Positions 17,429 to 26,069 of a stretch of DNA of 64,000 nt are shown piece after piece. Location of the stretch: contig CAWCCT010000012.1 in the NCBI GenBank assembly GCA_963794165.1, positions 372,001 to 436,000 on the forward strand. The letters run 5' to 3'. The DNA is from PALSA-350 sp963794165 (GTDB taxonomy: Bacteria > Acidobacteriota > Terriglobia > Terriglobales > Acidobacteriaceae). The position numbers and the translations under genes are program-made. The notes under the pieces were generated by a model, which was not told the origin of the DNA, searched no databases, and saw only the letters and a list, made by a program, of their open reading frames with translations. Numbering within the stretch: the first letter of the stretch is position 1; every line of letters starts with the position of its first letter.

Positions 17429-18033
17429 GCCTGAAATGCCTTTCGTAACGTAATCAACGCCAGACGAATCCGTGTCTTGACCGTGCCCAACGGATCCCCT
17501 GTTTTTTCCGCGATCTCGGAATGGCTCAACCCTTCAAAAAACGCCAATTCCATCGACCTTTGCTGCTCGGCCGGGAGGCCCTTTAATACATCCTGGACCT
17601 TCTCTATCATCGCGTTGTGCTCGGCTTCGGACGCCAGATTGAAGGGCGAAGCCAAAATTACATCGTCCACCGAGTCCGTGGGCTTCCTGCGCCGCAACAG
17701 ATCAATCGCCCGGTTTCTCGCCACCACCACCAGCCACGCGCCCAGCGATCCACGCCCTTGTACAAACGAGTCGGAATTTCGCCAGATCTGGAAGAAGATA
17801 TCCTGCATTACATCTTCCGCGTGGCCTGGATCCTTGAGAATACGCAGCGCGACGGAGTACACCGCCCTGCCATAGCGATCGAAGACTTCCGCCATTGCAC
17901 GCTGATCGCCTAGGCGAACACGCTGCAACAAAATAATGTCGTCGGTTCCGTTAGCCATCCCGGAGGTGGGGCTCGAATCTCTGATACTAGAACGCTCAGG
18001 ATCGCTAATCGGATTGGGAGTCTTGTCTGCCAT
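17425..18033 (-). CDS. ECF RNA polymerase sigma factor (SigK-like)
   Basis: An alternative sigma factor of about 202 residues. Region 2 is clear (AMAEVFDRYGRAVYSVALRI, DAEDVMQDIFFQIWR-like, LGAWLVVVARNRAIDLLRRR), as is region 4 (LPAEQQRSMELAFFEGLSHS, TGDPLGTVKTRIRLALITLR). The start is set at ATG 18033; in-frame ATG 18051 and TTG 18078 also exist and none has a convincing ribosome binding site. It is translationally coupled to the anti-sigma gene. Confidence 0.9.
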   Translation of the reverse strand: MADKTPNPISDPERSSIRDSSPTSGMANGTDDIILLQRVRLGDQRAMAEVFDRYGRAVYSVALRILKDPGHAEDVMQDIFFQIWRNSDSFVQGRGSLGAWLVVVARNRAIDLLRRRKPTDSVDDVILASPFNLASEAEHNAMIEKVQDVLKGLPAEQQRSMELAFFEGLSHSEIAEKTGDPLGTVKTRIRLALITLRKAFQA

Positions 18034-18134
18034 TGACAGGCCGAAAACCATTCTACGTTCGCATTGGGGAAACGCCAAACCAAAGTACCCACTTCAGCAG
18101 CAGGTACAATAAGCAGCATCAATTTTCCCACTCG

Positions 18135-18887
18135 ATGAGGAACCGCCTGGATAAGTTGCTGCTTGCGCAGGGCCTGGCGCCGTCAAGAGAGCGGGCGCAG
18201 GCGCTGATCCTCGCTGGGCGCGTGCTGGTCGACCAACAGAAGGTCGAGAAGCCAGGCGCCAATGTTGAGGACACTGCGATCCTGCGCGTACTGGGCGAAG
18301 AACAGCGCTACGTCAGCCGCGGTGGATTGAAGCTGGAAGCCGCACTGGCTCGCTGGCAGATTGACCTCCGCGGGCGCCACTGTGCCGACATCGGAACATC
18401 CACAGGTGGTTTTACTGATTGCATGCTGCAGCATGGGGCGGCCAGTGTCATAGCTGTGGATACTGGCTACGGGCAGATTGCCGAAACTCTGCGCCGGGAT
18501 CCACGAGTGAGCCTGCGGGAGCGCACCAACGCCCGCTATCTGAAGCCGGGCGATCTGGGCCCGGAGATCACATTTGTATCCATGGATGTGTCTTTCATTT
18601 CCGCCACCCTGGTATTGCCGGCGGTGATCGCCGCGGCGCTTGTGAGTCCGGGGACGGCCCTCGAGGCCGTCATCCTGGTCAAGCCGCAATTCGAAGCGGG
18701 CAGGGAACAGGTCGGCAAGGGCGGCATCGTACTCGATCCGGCCGCGCACCAGTTCGCGATCGATCGCGTTCGCGCTGCGCTCCACGATCTTGGTGCTTCC
18801 CAGATCGAGCTTGCCGACTCGCCCATTCTGGGAGGAGGCGGCGCGGCCAAAGGGAATCGCGAGTTTCTGCTTTACGGCTGCTTTTGA
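18135..18887 (+). CDS. TlyA-family RNA methyltransferase (hemolysin-A homologue)
   Basis: A 250-residue protein with an N-terminal S4 RNA-binding domain (residues 1-60, RLDKLLLAQGLAPSRERAQA) joined to an FtsJ/RrmJ-like methyltransferase: SAM motif ADIGTSTGGFTDCMLQHGA and downstream FVSMDVSFISATLVLPAV and ILVKPQFEAGREQVGKGG. TlyA enzymes 2'-O-methylate 16S and 23S rRNA. ATG 18135 starts exactly at the S4 domain. NAD kinase follows 25 bp later, a common neighbour. Confidence 0.92.
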   Translation: MRNRLDKLLLAQGLAPSRERAQALILAGRVLVDQQKVEKPGANVEDTAILRVLGEEQRYVSRGGLKLEAALARWQIDLRGRHCADIGTSTGGFTDCMLQHGAASVIAVDTGYGQIAETLRRDPRVSLRERTNARYLKPGDLGPEITFVSMDVSFISATLVLPAVIAAALVSPGTALEAVILVKPQFEAGREQVGKGGIVLDPAAHQFAIDRVRAALHDLGASQIELADSPILGGGGAAKGNREFLLYGCF

Positions 18888-18912
18888 ATCCATCGCGTAC
18901 ACTAAAGCCTCC

Positions 18913-19770
18913 ATGCGCTCTATCGCCATCATTTCCAAGCCGCAGAAGGAAGAGCTTGCGACCGTGATCCCGGAGCTGATCGCTTGGATGCGGGCGCATG
19001 ATTTCGAACCCATTCTGGATCACGTGAGCGGGAACTACACGCAGGAAGCGCGCATCGTTCCTCGCCATGAATTGCCGACACAGAAACCAGCGCTGGTGGT
19101 GGTGTTGGGTGGGGATGGAACGCTGCTGGCGGCGGCCCGCGCCTTCGCGCGAACCGATGTTCCTATTCTGAGTGTCAACTTAGGTGCGCTGGGCTTCCTC
19201 ACCGAGGTACGCCTGGCCGATTTGTACACCACGCTCGAAGGGTGGAAAGACGGTTGCTGCAATATCGATGCCCGGGCGCTGTTGCACACGGAGGTCATGC
19301 GCGGCGGCGCTTTGTACAAAGAGTACGAGGCGCTGAACGATGTGGTGATTGCCAAGGGCGCGATTGCCCGGATGGGCGACTTCAGCGTTCATATCTTTGA
19401 CCAGCTGGCAGCGTCGTTCCGCGCGGACGGGGTGATTATCTCCACGCCCACGGGATCCACCGCCTACAACCTGGCTGCCAACGGGCCGATTCTGGCTCCC
19501 TACGTGGATGCCCTGGTAATTACTCCGATATGCCCGCACCTGTTGACCATTCGTCCCATCGTGGTGCGCGGAGATGCGCACGTGACCGTAAGTGTGGAAG
19601 GCATTCCCGATCTCACCTTTCTCACGGTAGATGGACAGGAGGCATTGCAACTGCGGGTCGGAGATAAGGTATGGTGCCGCCGTTCCGAGCACAGCGTCAA
19701 TCTGGTTCGGATGGGCGCGACCGGGTTCTTCGATGTCCTGCGCTCCAAACTAAGTTGGGGTGAACGCTGA
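18913..19770 (+). CDS. nadK: NAD kinase
   Basis: Phosphorylates NAD to NADP using ATP or polyphosphate. The 285 residues have the diagnostic GGDGT loop at 66-70, the NLGALGFLTEV motif, and the second conserved block FRADGVIISTPTGSTAYNLA with the Gly/Ser/Thr-rich NAD site, plus LTVDGQ near the C-terminus. Start ATG 18913 fits family length; the longer open frame upstream overlaps tlyA and has no similarity. Confidence 0.95.
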   Translation: MRSIAIISKPQKEELATVIPELIAWMRAHDFEPILDHVSGNYTQEARIVPRHELPTQKPALVVVLGGDGTLLAAARAFARTDVPILSVNLGALGFLTEVRLADLYTTLEGWKDGCCNIDARALLHTEVMRGGALYKEYEALNDVVIAKGAIARMGDFSVHIFDQLAASFRADGVIISTPTGSTAYNLAANGPILAPYVDALVITPICPHLLTIRPIVVRGDAHVTVSVEGIPDLTFLTVDGQEALQLRVGDKVWCRRSEHSVNLVRMGATGFFDVLRSKLSWGER

Positions 19771-19783
19771 GTTTTGCGGAACT

Positions 19784-19992
19784 GAGTTGAAGGGTACGGG
19801 CTTTAGCCCGTACGTACCGTCGATCAGTCCCGCAGGGACGGCTGAAAACAACTCAGGACTATAGTCCTGAGTTATCTCCCACAACCAGGACTAGGGCAAT
19901 TTTCAGCCGTCCCTTCGGGACTGAGTCACGTTACTAAAGCTACCCAGGACGCGTCCTGGGCTAAATTCAGCCGGTCCCTGCGGGACTAAGTT
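19784..19992. repeat. Cluster of short hairpins, family B copy 1
   Basis: Four to five perfect or near-perfect stems in about 210 bp: TACGGGCTTTAGCCCGTA, AGTCCCGCAGGGACGGCTGA with its inverse TCAGCCGTCCCTTCGGGACT, AACTCAGGACTATAGTCCTG and CCAGGACGCGTCCTGG. The outer stems are reverse complements of each other, so the block is itself a palindrome. It lies between convergent nadK and a lipoprotein gene. Copies of the same design lie at 33516-33754 and 52928-53126. The gap 19771-20066 holds nothing else visible. Confidence 0.8.
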
Positions 19993-20066
19993 TGGAAATG
20001 TCGAGTTCTCACAGAGCCTTTAAAGCTGTGACCCTCGCTTACATTGATCCGGCCGTCTCACCCACT

Positions 20067-20735
20067 CTAAGGCTTGGTGAGCTCGTCCAGCAGCAGCTTG
20101 GCTTTGGTAGCCAGAGTATGCGCGCCGTCGGTATCTCCATTGTCTAATGCCTGTTGGGCTTGCTTCAGGAACGTTCGTATCTGCGTCGCCGTGACTTTTT
20201 CCTCCGCAGAAAGGGGTCGTTTGATCCCGTTCAACCCCTGTTGCGTTTCGCCGATAAGATCCGCAGTTTCGTGCTTAGTCTTCTCTCCCTCAGCGCTGTC
20301 ACCTGTCGTCAATTGGCCGATAGGCGAACTTGCCGCGGTGCGCTCGGCGGCCGGCTGTTGCGGAACATTGCTCTGTGCAGAGGCCTGAGAACCTGACGAT
20401 CCAGATTGAGTCGACCCAGCTCCGGAAGTGGCTGCGGGAGTCTGCGCCGTGTCTGCTGGCTTGGCCGGGGTGGGTTTGACCTTATGCCGCACCTTTTTGG
20501 GCGGCGGCGGAGGAGGCAAGGGCACACTCTGCGCAGACGGTGGCGGCAAGGGGGAAGCAAGCGGAGTCTCCGATTTCTCTTGCTGCTGCGTGTTTTGCGG
20601 CGGCGACAGCGTCCCTTTCCCCGTCTGCAACGGCGGCGCCTGCGCTTGCTGCGGCGCAGGTGAGGTCTTATGGGAACACCCAATACAGAAGATGGCGAGC
20701 ATCGCCAACAACGTTCGTACGTTGGCCGCCCTCAT
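20067..20735 (-). CDS. Proline-rich lipoprotein of unknown function
   Basis: A 222-residue protein with a lipoprotein signal (LLAMLAIFCIGC, Cys20). Residues 25-150 are low-complexity Pro/Gln/Ser/Ala with a lysine-rich patch (PPPPPPKKVRHKVKPTPAKP). The C-terminal 70 residues form a predicted helical pair (EEKVTATQIRTFLKQAQQAL, DTDGAHTLATKAKLLLDEL). It is probably an envelope protein spanning from the membrane toward the wall. It overlaps the end of the histidine kinase by 4 bp and so belongs to that two-component operon. Confidence 0.75.
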   Translation of the reverse strand: MRAANVRTLLAMLAIFCIGCSHKTSPAPQQAQAPPLQTGKGTLSPPQNTQQQEKSETPLASPLPPPSAQSVPLPPPPPPKKVRHKVKPTPAKPADTAQTPAATSGAGSTQSGSSGSQASAQSNVPQQPAAERTAASSPIGQLTTGDSAEGEKTKHETADLIGETQQGLNGIKRPLSAEEKVTATQIRTFLKQAQQALDNGDTDGAHTLATKAKLLLDELTKP

Positions 20736-22012
20736 CCCCGGGGCTCCCTGGTTACTATAGTTTTAGGTAAATTACTACCGGTCCCATCAGGCATAAGGTA
20801 TCCACGCGCCCTACTCTCCGGATTGCTGAGGAGAGGAAAGCGCAAAATAAAGGTAGTTCCGTGAGTCGCATCCGATTCTACTTCAATCGATCCATTATGC
20901 AGCTCGACGATGCGGTAAGTCATCGCTAAACCGATGCCGCTACCGTCTTTCTTTGTTGTGAAGTATAAGTCAAAGATCTTGTCCCTGACATCCGCGGGTA
21001 TTCCTGCTCCCTGGTCATGAATACTGAGCATGGCCATACGGCCGTCCTCAGATAGCTTTACCTTCAGCTGCCCCCCTTCAGCCATCGCCTGGGCCCCGTT
21101 CAGCACCACATTCAGCAGCGCCTGCTTCAATAGGTCAGAATCCACCTTGGCCAACACAGGGCGGTCTGGCAGATCGCTCTCTAACTGAATGTCACGGGTT
21201 TCCAACTCGGCTGATGCCAGCATCAGCACCCCGGAGACTACCCGGCGCAAGTCCTGTTCTTTGAGCTGCAATTCGACCGGGCGCGAGAAGTCCACCAGCG
21301 TTTGCACCACCCGGTCAAGCCTTTGGATTTCACTTTCAATCACTTCCAGATGCCGCATGGCCCGGTGATCGGAATCGCCCAGCTTATTACGCATCAACTC
21401 CAGATGAACCACGATGGCATTGATCGGGTTTTTGACCTCGTGACCAACGCCCGCGGTCAAGCGTCCAATAGCCGCCAGGCGTCGTGAGAGCTCCAGATCG
21501 CTTTCTATTTCCCTGACCGATTCCACATCATGAAGAGTGAGCAACGCGCCCAGGGTCTCCTGGGGAGAGACCGCTCGATCGTCATGGATAAAGTCCAGTG
21601 AGATTTCGACATGCCGGCCGGTCTCAGTCGTGATCTCCTCCTGAACCAGCGCCATGCGAGCGTCAAAGGACTCGCGCACCAACCTCCCCAATCGTGTATT
21701 GCGGGAGAAGACCTCGTGCAACTTGGCACCCAGGATTTCCGCTCGGCTGATACCCAGAAAACGTTCTACCGAGTCGCTGACCAGCACCGCACGGGCATCA
21801 TGGGTGTACAGCAGGATGCCGTCCTGCAGATTGGTCATGATCTGATCAAGGTTTTCTTTGAGGGCGGAAAAGACCTCTTCCACGTTGCGCATGCGCCGGC
21901 CGATGCGCTCGATCTTGTGCGAAACCAACACCACTGCATCGCCGCCGCGGGCAGCCGCCGACCTCGCCGGCCACTTCGGCCTCAGCCAATGCCAGCGCGT
22001 CGAGGCGAGCAC
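20732..22012 (-). CDS. Sensor histidine kinase, catalytic part (frameshifted from N-terminal part)
   Basis: C-terminal portion of an NtrB-like membrane sensor kinase. It contains a PAS domain (residues ~55-170, LKENLDQIMTNLQDGILLYT), the phospho-acceptor H-box GVGHEVKNPINAIVVHLEL, an N-box VVLNGAQAMAEGG and ATP-lid G boxes IHDQGAGIPADVRDKIFDLY and GSGIGLAM. The first ~24 codons of this open frame are not homologous. True continuity is with the membrane sensor part at 21846-22664, in another frame; the switch lies near 21950. The partner regulator is the NtrC-type gene upstream. Confidence 0.85.
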   Translation of the reverse strand: MLASTRWHWLRPKWPARSAAARGGDAVVLVSHKIERIGRRMRNVEEVFSALKENLDQIMTNLQDGILLYTHDARAVLVSDSVERFLGISRAEILGAKLHEVFSRNTRLGRLVRESFDARMALVQEEITTETGRHVEISLDFIHDDRAVSPQETLGALLTLHDVESVREIESDLELSRRLAAIGRLTAGVGHEVKNPINAIVVHLELMRNKLGDSDHRAMRHLEVIESEIQRLDRVVQTLVDFSRPVELQLKEQDLRRVVSGVLMLASAELETRDIQLESDLPDRPVLAKVDSDLLKQALLNVVLNGAQAMAEGGQLKVKLSEDGRMAMLSIHDQGAGIPADVRDKIFDLYFTTKKDGSGIGLAMTYRIVELHNGSIEVESDATHGTTFILRFPLLSNPESRARGYLMPDGTGSNLPKTIVTREPRG

Positions 22013-22664
22013 CTATCTGTTCGATCGGTTTGAGGGCCAGGTTGGCCAGGAACGCGGCGAAGATCAACGAACAAATGATGGCCACCCCGGTATAGGTCAG
22101 CGCAGCGATCAGCCAGGGCTCGACAACAAAACGCAGGAAAGTCGTACGAACCCCCACCCGGACGGTAGCGAAGGGCTCAGACAAGCGTTCCAGCGGCAGG
22201 GTCAGGTTATATACCCGAGGCGGCCCGAAAACTACCTGCAACAGCCGCAGCAACCCGCCGGCCTCCAGCTCGGCGTACTCCGGCCGATGAGGCACCAGGT
22301 GGTCCAGATTGGTGGGATCGGTACTCAGCAGTCCCCGGCCCTCGCTGTCTGCGATGGTGACGTCGAAGACCGTCGGGGAGTAGCGAATGGCTGAGCTCAG
22401 CAGCGCCGTGAGAGAAGTATCGCCGCGCAATGCCTTGGCCACCGCGGCGCGCAGGGCCGTGGGATCGTTGGCGTCAACATTTCTGACGTTGGCCAGGGTT
22501 CGCTGCGTGGCCAGAGAAATCTGGTGCGCCACCATGTCATTGGCGGAATAAGCCTGGGACATTCGCTGGCGCAAAAGCTGGCCCAGAAATATCCATGACA
22601 GCGTGCATACCACCAGGAATACCAGCCCGGTGATCGCAAGCACGAGCTTGGTCTTCAATCTCAT
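21846..22664 (-). CDS. Sensor histidine kinase, membrane sensor part (5' fragment of a frameshifted gene)
   Basis: N-terminal portion of the same kinase. A first membrane helix (LVLAITGLVFLVVCTLSWIF) is followed by an extracytoplasmic region (about residues 30-185), a second helix (LTYTGVAIICSLIFAAFLA) and the start of a HAMP linker (LALKPIEQIGARLDALA). After about residue 235 (GEVGG) the frame goes into non-homologous sequence, while the kinase continues in another frame (DAVVLVSHKIERIGRR). Removing one base in the GC-rich stretch near 21950 gives a single ORF of about 640 codons from 22664 to 20732. Confidence 0.8.
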   Translation of the reverse strand: MRLKTKLVLAITGLVFLVVCTLSWIFLGQLLRQRMSQAYSANDMVAHQISLATQRTLANVRNVDANDPTALRAAVAKALRGDTSLTALLSSAIRYSPTVFDVTIADSEGRGLLSTDPTNLDHLVPHRPEYAELEAGGLLRLLQVVFGPPRVYNLTLPLERLSEPFATVRVGVRTTFLRFVVEPWLIAALTYTGVAIICSLIFAAFLANLALKPIEQIGARLDALALAEAEVAGEVGGCPRRRCSGVGFAQDRAHRPAHAQRGRGLFRPQRKP

Positions 22665-22720
22665 GAAAGCGTCATCCGAACCCCTTTATCGGTAGCCGTC
22701 TCAGTTGCTGAGCCGAAGGT

Positions 22721-24139
22721 TCAGGCTACCGGCCTCTCTTCCGCCGCCTCGCTGCTGCTGGTGCTGCCGTACTCCTTCAGCTTGTTGTGCAATGTCTTCA
22801 GGCTGATGCCCAGGATCTCGGCTGCCCGGGTCTTATTGTTACGCGTCGATTCCAGCGTTTTCAGGATGAGCATCCGCTCGGCTTCATCGACCGTGCTTCC
22901 AATCTCCACGTGAACGCCGCTATCGCTGTAGTTGGTGGTTCCCGTATCCGCGCGCATAAAGCGCTGCCCAAAGGTAGGCGGCAGATGGCGGGTTTCCATG
23001 TACCCTTCTCCGCAAAGAATGACCGCCCGCTCGATGGTATTGCGCAGCTCGCGCACATTGCCCGGCCAGTCGTGTGCCATCAAGCGGGAGAGCATCTCTC
23101 CATCCACCCCTTTTACTTCGCGTCCATGCTTGCTGTTCATGTCGGCCAGCAGGGCTTCGATAATTGCCGGAATGTCTTCTTTATGTTCCCGTAATGGTGG
23201 CATATGCAAGTTAAAGACGTTGAGCCGGTAGTACAGATCCCCCCGCAGATGCCCGTCCGCGACCGCTTCCTCCGGATTTTTGTTGGTCGCCGCCAATACC
23301 CGTACGTTCATCGGCGTCTCAACCTTGCTGCCCAGCCGCCGCAGCTTCCTGTCCTCCAGCACGCGCAGCAACTTGGCCTGGGTACCCACCGGCATTTCGC
23401 CGATCTCATCCAGCAGCAGAGTGCCTTCTTCGGCCAGCTCGAAGCATCCTGCCCGGCGCTCCATTGCTCCTGTAAACGAGCCCTTCTCGTGACCGAAGAT
23501 CTCGCTCTCAATCAGGGTCTCGGGAATGGCCGCGCAGTTGACGGCCACAAACGGCTTGCCCCGGCGCGAGCTCAGCTCGTGCAGGGTGCGTGCCACCAGC
23601 TCCTTGCCCGTCCCGCTCTCTCCGGTGATCAAGACCGATACGGTGCTGGGAGCGACCCGCTCGATCATGGCGAACATCTCCTGCATCTTCCTGGAGCTGC
23701 CCACGAGTGATCCCAGAAAGCCAGTGTCCCGCAGTTTGCGGCGTGTGACTTCCAACTCCCGCTCGGTCTCGCGCTGGCGGCTGGCATTGGCCAGGACGGT
23801 CTTCAACCGGGTGGGATCGATCGGCTTTTGGATGAAGTCGTAGGCGCCCATCTTCATCGCCTCGACCGCGCGTTCAATGCTGCCCTGCGCCGTCAGCACG
23901 ATGACCGCGGCGTTCAACTGCATCTCGCTCAATCGAATCAGCAGTTCCAAACCGTCCATCCGGGGCATCTTGAGGTCGGTCACGATGATCCCGGGAAACC
24001 ACTCCGCTGCCTTTTCCAAACCCTCGACGCCGTCTCGCGCCGTCTCCGTGCGGTAGCCCCAGCCGGAGACCAACTCGGCCAATCCAGCCAGGGCATGCAA
24101 TTCGTCTTCAACAATCAATACTCGTTCGGTGGCGCTCAT
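22721..24139 (-). CDS. NtrC-family sigma-54-dependent response regulator
   Basis: A 472-residue transcriptional activator. The receiver domain keeps the phospho-acceptor D55 (IIVTDLKMPRMDG) and K105. The central AAA+ domain has Walker A GESGTGKE (173-180), a sigma-54 contact loop GSFTGA (220-225; Ser replaces the first Ala of the usual GAFTGA) and Walker B TLLLDEIGEMP. The Fis-type HTH lies at the end (NNKTRAAEILGISLKTLHNK). It is transcribed first, ahead of the histidine kinase and the lipoprotein, so it is a cognate pair with a probable envelope output. Confidence 0.94.
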   Translation of the reverse strand: MSATERVLIVEDELHALAGLAELVSGWGYRTETARDGVEGLEKAAEWFPGIIVTDLKMPRMDGLELLIRLSEMQLNAAVIVLTAQGSIERAVEAMKMGAYDFIQKPIDPTRLKTVLANASRQRETERELEVTRRKLRDTGFLGSLVGSSRKMQEMFAMIERVAPSTVSVLITGESGTGKELVARTLHELSSRRGKPFVAVNCAAIPETLIESEIFGHEKGSFTGAMERRAGCFELAEEGTLLLDEIGEMPVGTQAKLLRVLEDRKLRRLGSKVETPMNVRVLAATNKNPEEAVADGHLRGDLYYRLNVFNLHMPPLREHKEDIPAIIEALLADMNSKHGREVKGVDGEMLSRLMAHDWPGNVRELRNTIERAVILCGEGYMETRHLPPTFGQRFMRADTGTTNYSDSGVHVEIGSTVDEAERMLILKTLESTRNNKTRAAEILGISLKTLHNKLKEYGSTSSSEAAEERPVA

Positions 24140-24257
24140 TCTTGCTCTGAACTTTCTTCTGGAAGCTGTCTATCTTGCTTGTATCACGCCCCTGATCTGC
24201 TGAGCAGGGGCGCAGGCGCGATCGGTCTGCAACGTAAGGGGGAGAGTGCAATCGCGG

Positions 24258-24584
24258 TCAATAGCGGGGTACGGTCGGATCCACTTCGCGGGACCAGTTA
24301 TCGATCCCGCCGCTTAGCGACTGCACCTTCTCAAATCCTTGATTGCGCAACCAAACGGCGACATTGAGGGAACGGACGCCGGAGTGGCAGAAAGTGACAA
24401 TATGCGCCTCCGGATCCAGTTCCGCAAAGGCGCGAGAAGGGATTTCACCCATCGGCATTGGTTTCGCGCCGGCGATCTGCGCCGTGGCTACTTCCCACGG
24501 CTCGCGAACATCCAGCAGGACCAGTCCGGGTTCGGATTTAAGGCGGTCGGCAACCTCGCGAGCGCCAATTTCAAAGTCGAGCAT
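24258..24584 (-). CDS. Single-domain rhodanese-like protein
   Basis: A 108-residue rhodanese-homology domain, a sulfur-transfer or persulfide carrier. The active-site loop CHSGVR (Cys66) is intact, preceded by LDVREPWEVATAQIAGAKP and followed by SLSGGIDNWSREVDP. ATG 24584 is preferred over upstream in-frame starts because AGGAAAA precedes it and the domain starts there. It is divergent from the M20 peptidase. The encapsulin/cysteine desulfurase genes lie 6 kb away, but no direct link can be shown. Confidence 0.87.
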   Translation of the reverse strand: MLDFEIGAREVADRLKSEPGLVLLDVREPWEVATAQIAGAKPMPMGEIPSRAFAELDPEAHIVTFCHSGVRSLNVAVWLRNQGFEKVQSLSGGIDNWSREVDPTVPRY

Positions 24585-24692
24585 TACTATTTTCCTAGGT
24601 TTAGGATACATCTTGATAGCCGCTGCCAGCGAAGTCACTCAAAAGACAAGCGTTTGCTGCCTTCCGTACAACCCCAAAGGAGAAAAACCGCC

Positions 24693-26069
24693 ATGCCATC
24701 CGCAGTCGAGTTTGCTCGTAGCCAGCAGCCGCGCTTCCTGGAGGAACTCAAGTCGCTACTCCGCATCCCCTCCATCTCCACCCTTTCCGAGCACGCGGGC
24801 GACGTCCGGTTTGCCGCCCAGAGCCTGGCCGGCGAAATGGAGCGAATCGGGCTGGAGCATGTCCGGGTGATCGAAACCTCCGGTCACCCCCTGGTTTACG
24901 GCGACTGGCTGCACGCCACCGGCAAGCCCACCTGCCTGGCCTATGGTCATTACGACGTCCAGCCCGCCGACCCCCTCGACGAATGGCATACGCCCCCCTT
25001 CGAGCCCACCGAGCGCAATGGCAACCTCTATGCCCGCGGCGCGGTCGATGACAAGGGTCAGATGTTCATGCACCTCAAGGCCCTCGAATCGCTATTCCAA
25101 TCGCCCGCAGGCGCCCCGCCCATCAATGTGCGGATCATTCTCGAAGGCGAGGAGGAGGTGGGTGGAGAGGGCATCGCCCGCTTCGTGCGCGAACATCCGG
25201 AGCAGCTCCGCGCCGATTTTGCCCTGGTCTCTGACACAGAAATGTTTGCTCCCGGCTTGCCCACTCTGGTTGTCGGGCTGCGGGGCATGATCTACACCGA
25301 ACTGGAAGCGCAGGGGGCTTGGACTGATCTGCATTCCGGCATATATGGCGGGGCGGCACCCAATCCTTTCGTTGCCTTGGCCCAGGTAATTGCTGCTCTC
25401 AAAAACCCGGAAGGCCACATTCTGATTCCCGGCTTTTATGACAAGGTTGCCGCTCCTTCCGCCGACGAAGTCAAAGCCTGGAAGAGCCTTCCCTTTGATG
25501 AGGAGGACTATCGGAAATCAGAAGTCGGATCAAGCGCGCTTGCCGGCGAACCGGGCTTTTCGGTGCAGGAACGCACCTGGGTGCGGCCGACCATGGATGT
25601 ACACGGTATGCCTGGCGGTTTTATTGGCGCCGGCGCGAAAACCGTGATTCCGGCGAAAGCCACCGCGAAGGTCTCCTTTCGCTTGGTTCCCGACATGAAC
25701 CCGCAGGAGGCGTTCGCGCAGTACAAGAAGTATGTCGAATCATTACAGCCGAAGGGCGTTAAACTCAGCGTCCGTCTGATCCACACCGGGGATCCGATCG
25801 TGGTGCGCACCGATAATCCCTATATTCGGGCGGCGACCCGTGCTTTCCACCAGGTGTTTGGGAAAGAGACGGTCTTCATTCGCTCCGGCGGCTCCATCCC
25901 CATCGTGGGAGACTTCGAGCGTCATCTCAAAATCCCTACCGTGATGATGGGCTTCGGCCTGCCGGACGACAACTTGCATGCCCCGAATGAAAAATTTCAC
26001 ATTGCCAATTTTCACCGGGGTATCGAGTCCATCATTCTGTTCTTCGAGGAGCTGGGGCGCGACCACTAA
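24693..26069 (+). CDS. M20-family metallopeptidase (dipeptidase)
   Basis: A 458-residue zinc aminoacylase or dipeptidase of the M20 clan (DapE/carnosinase-like). Metal ligands and catalytic residues are recognisable: H86 and D88 in AYGHYDVQPAD, the bridging Asp in ARGAVDDKGQ (about 119-120), and E153/E154 in EGEEEVGGEG. The dimerisation insert is present (HSGIYGGAAPNP). ATG 24693 has AAAGGAG 12 nt upstream. Its 3' end overlaps the convergent methyltransferase by 4 bp. Probably peptide turnover. Confidence 0.92.
   Translation: MPSAVEFARSQQPRFLEELKSLLRIPSISTLSEHAGDVRFAAQSLAGEMERIGLEHVRVIETSGHPLVYGDWLHATGKPTCLAYGHYDVQPADPLDEWHTPPFEPTERNGNLYARGAVDDKGQMFMHLKALESLFQSPAGAPPINVRIILEGEEEVGGEGIARFVREHPEQLRADFALVSDTEMFAPGLPTLVVGLRGMIYTELEAQGAWTDLHSGIYGGAAPNPFVALAQVIAALKNPEGHILIPGFYDKVAAPSADEVKAWKSLPFDEEDYRKSEVGSSALAGEPGFSVQERTWVRPTMDVHGMPGGFIGAGAKTVIPAKATAKVSFRLVPDMNPQEAFAQYKKYVESLQPKGVKLSVRLIHTGDPIVVRTDNPYIRAATRAFHQVFGKETVFIRSGGSIPIVGDFERHLKIPTVMMGFGLPDDNLHAPNEKFHIANFHRGIESIILFFEELGRDH

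Noticed and set aside
19784..19992. CRISPR-like array of short repeats
   Set aside because: The repeats are self-complementary, unequal and nested in inverted order, with no regular spacers and no cas genes nearby.
20406..20760. Plus-strand ORFs opposite the Pro-rich lipoprotein
   Set aside because: They are shadows produced by the biased composition of the lipoprotein gene, with Arg/Gly-rich non-protein-like translations.
24258..24584. Rhodanese as part of the encapsulin system
   Set aside because: It is 6 kb away, on the other strand, with several unrelated genes between. Sulfur chemistry alone does not link them.
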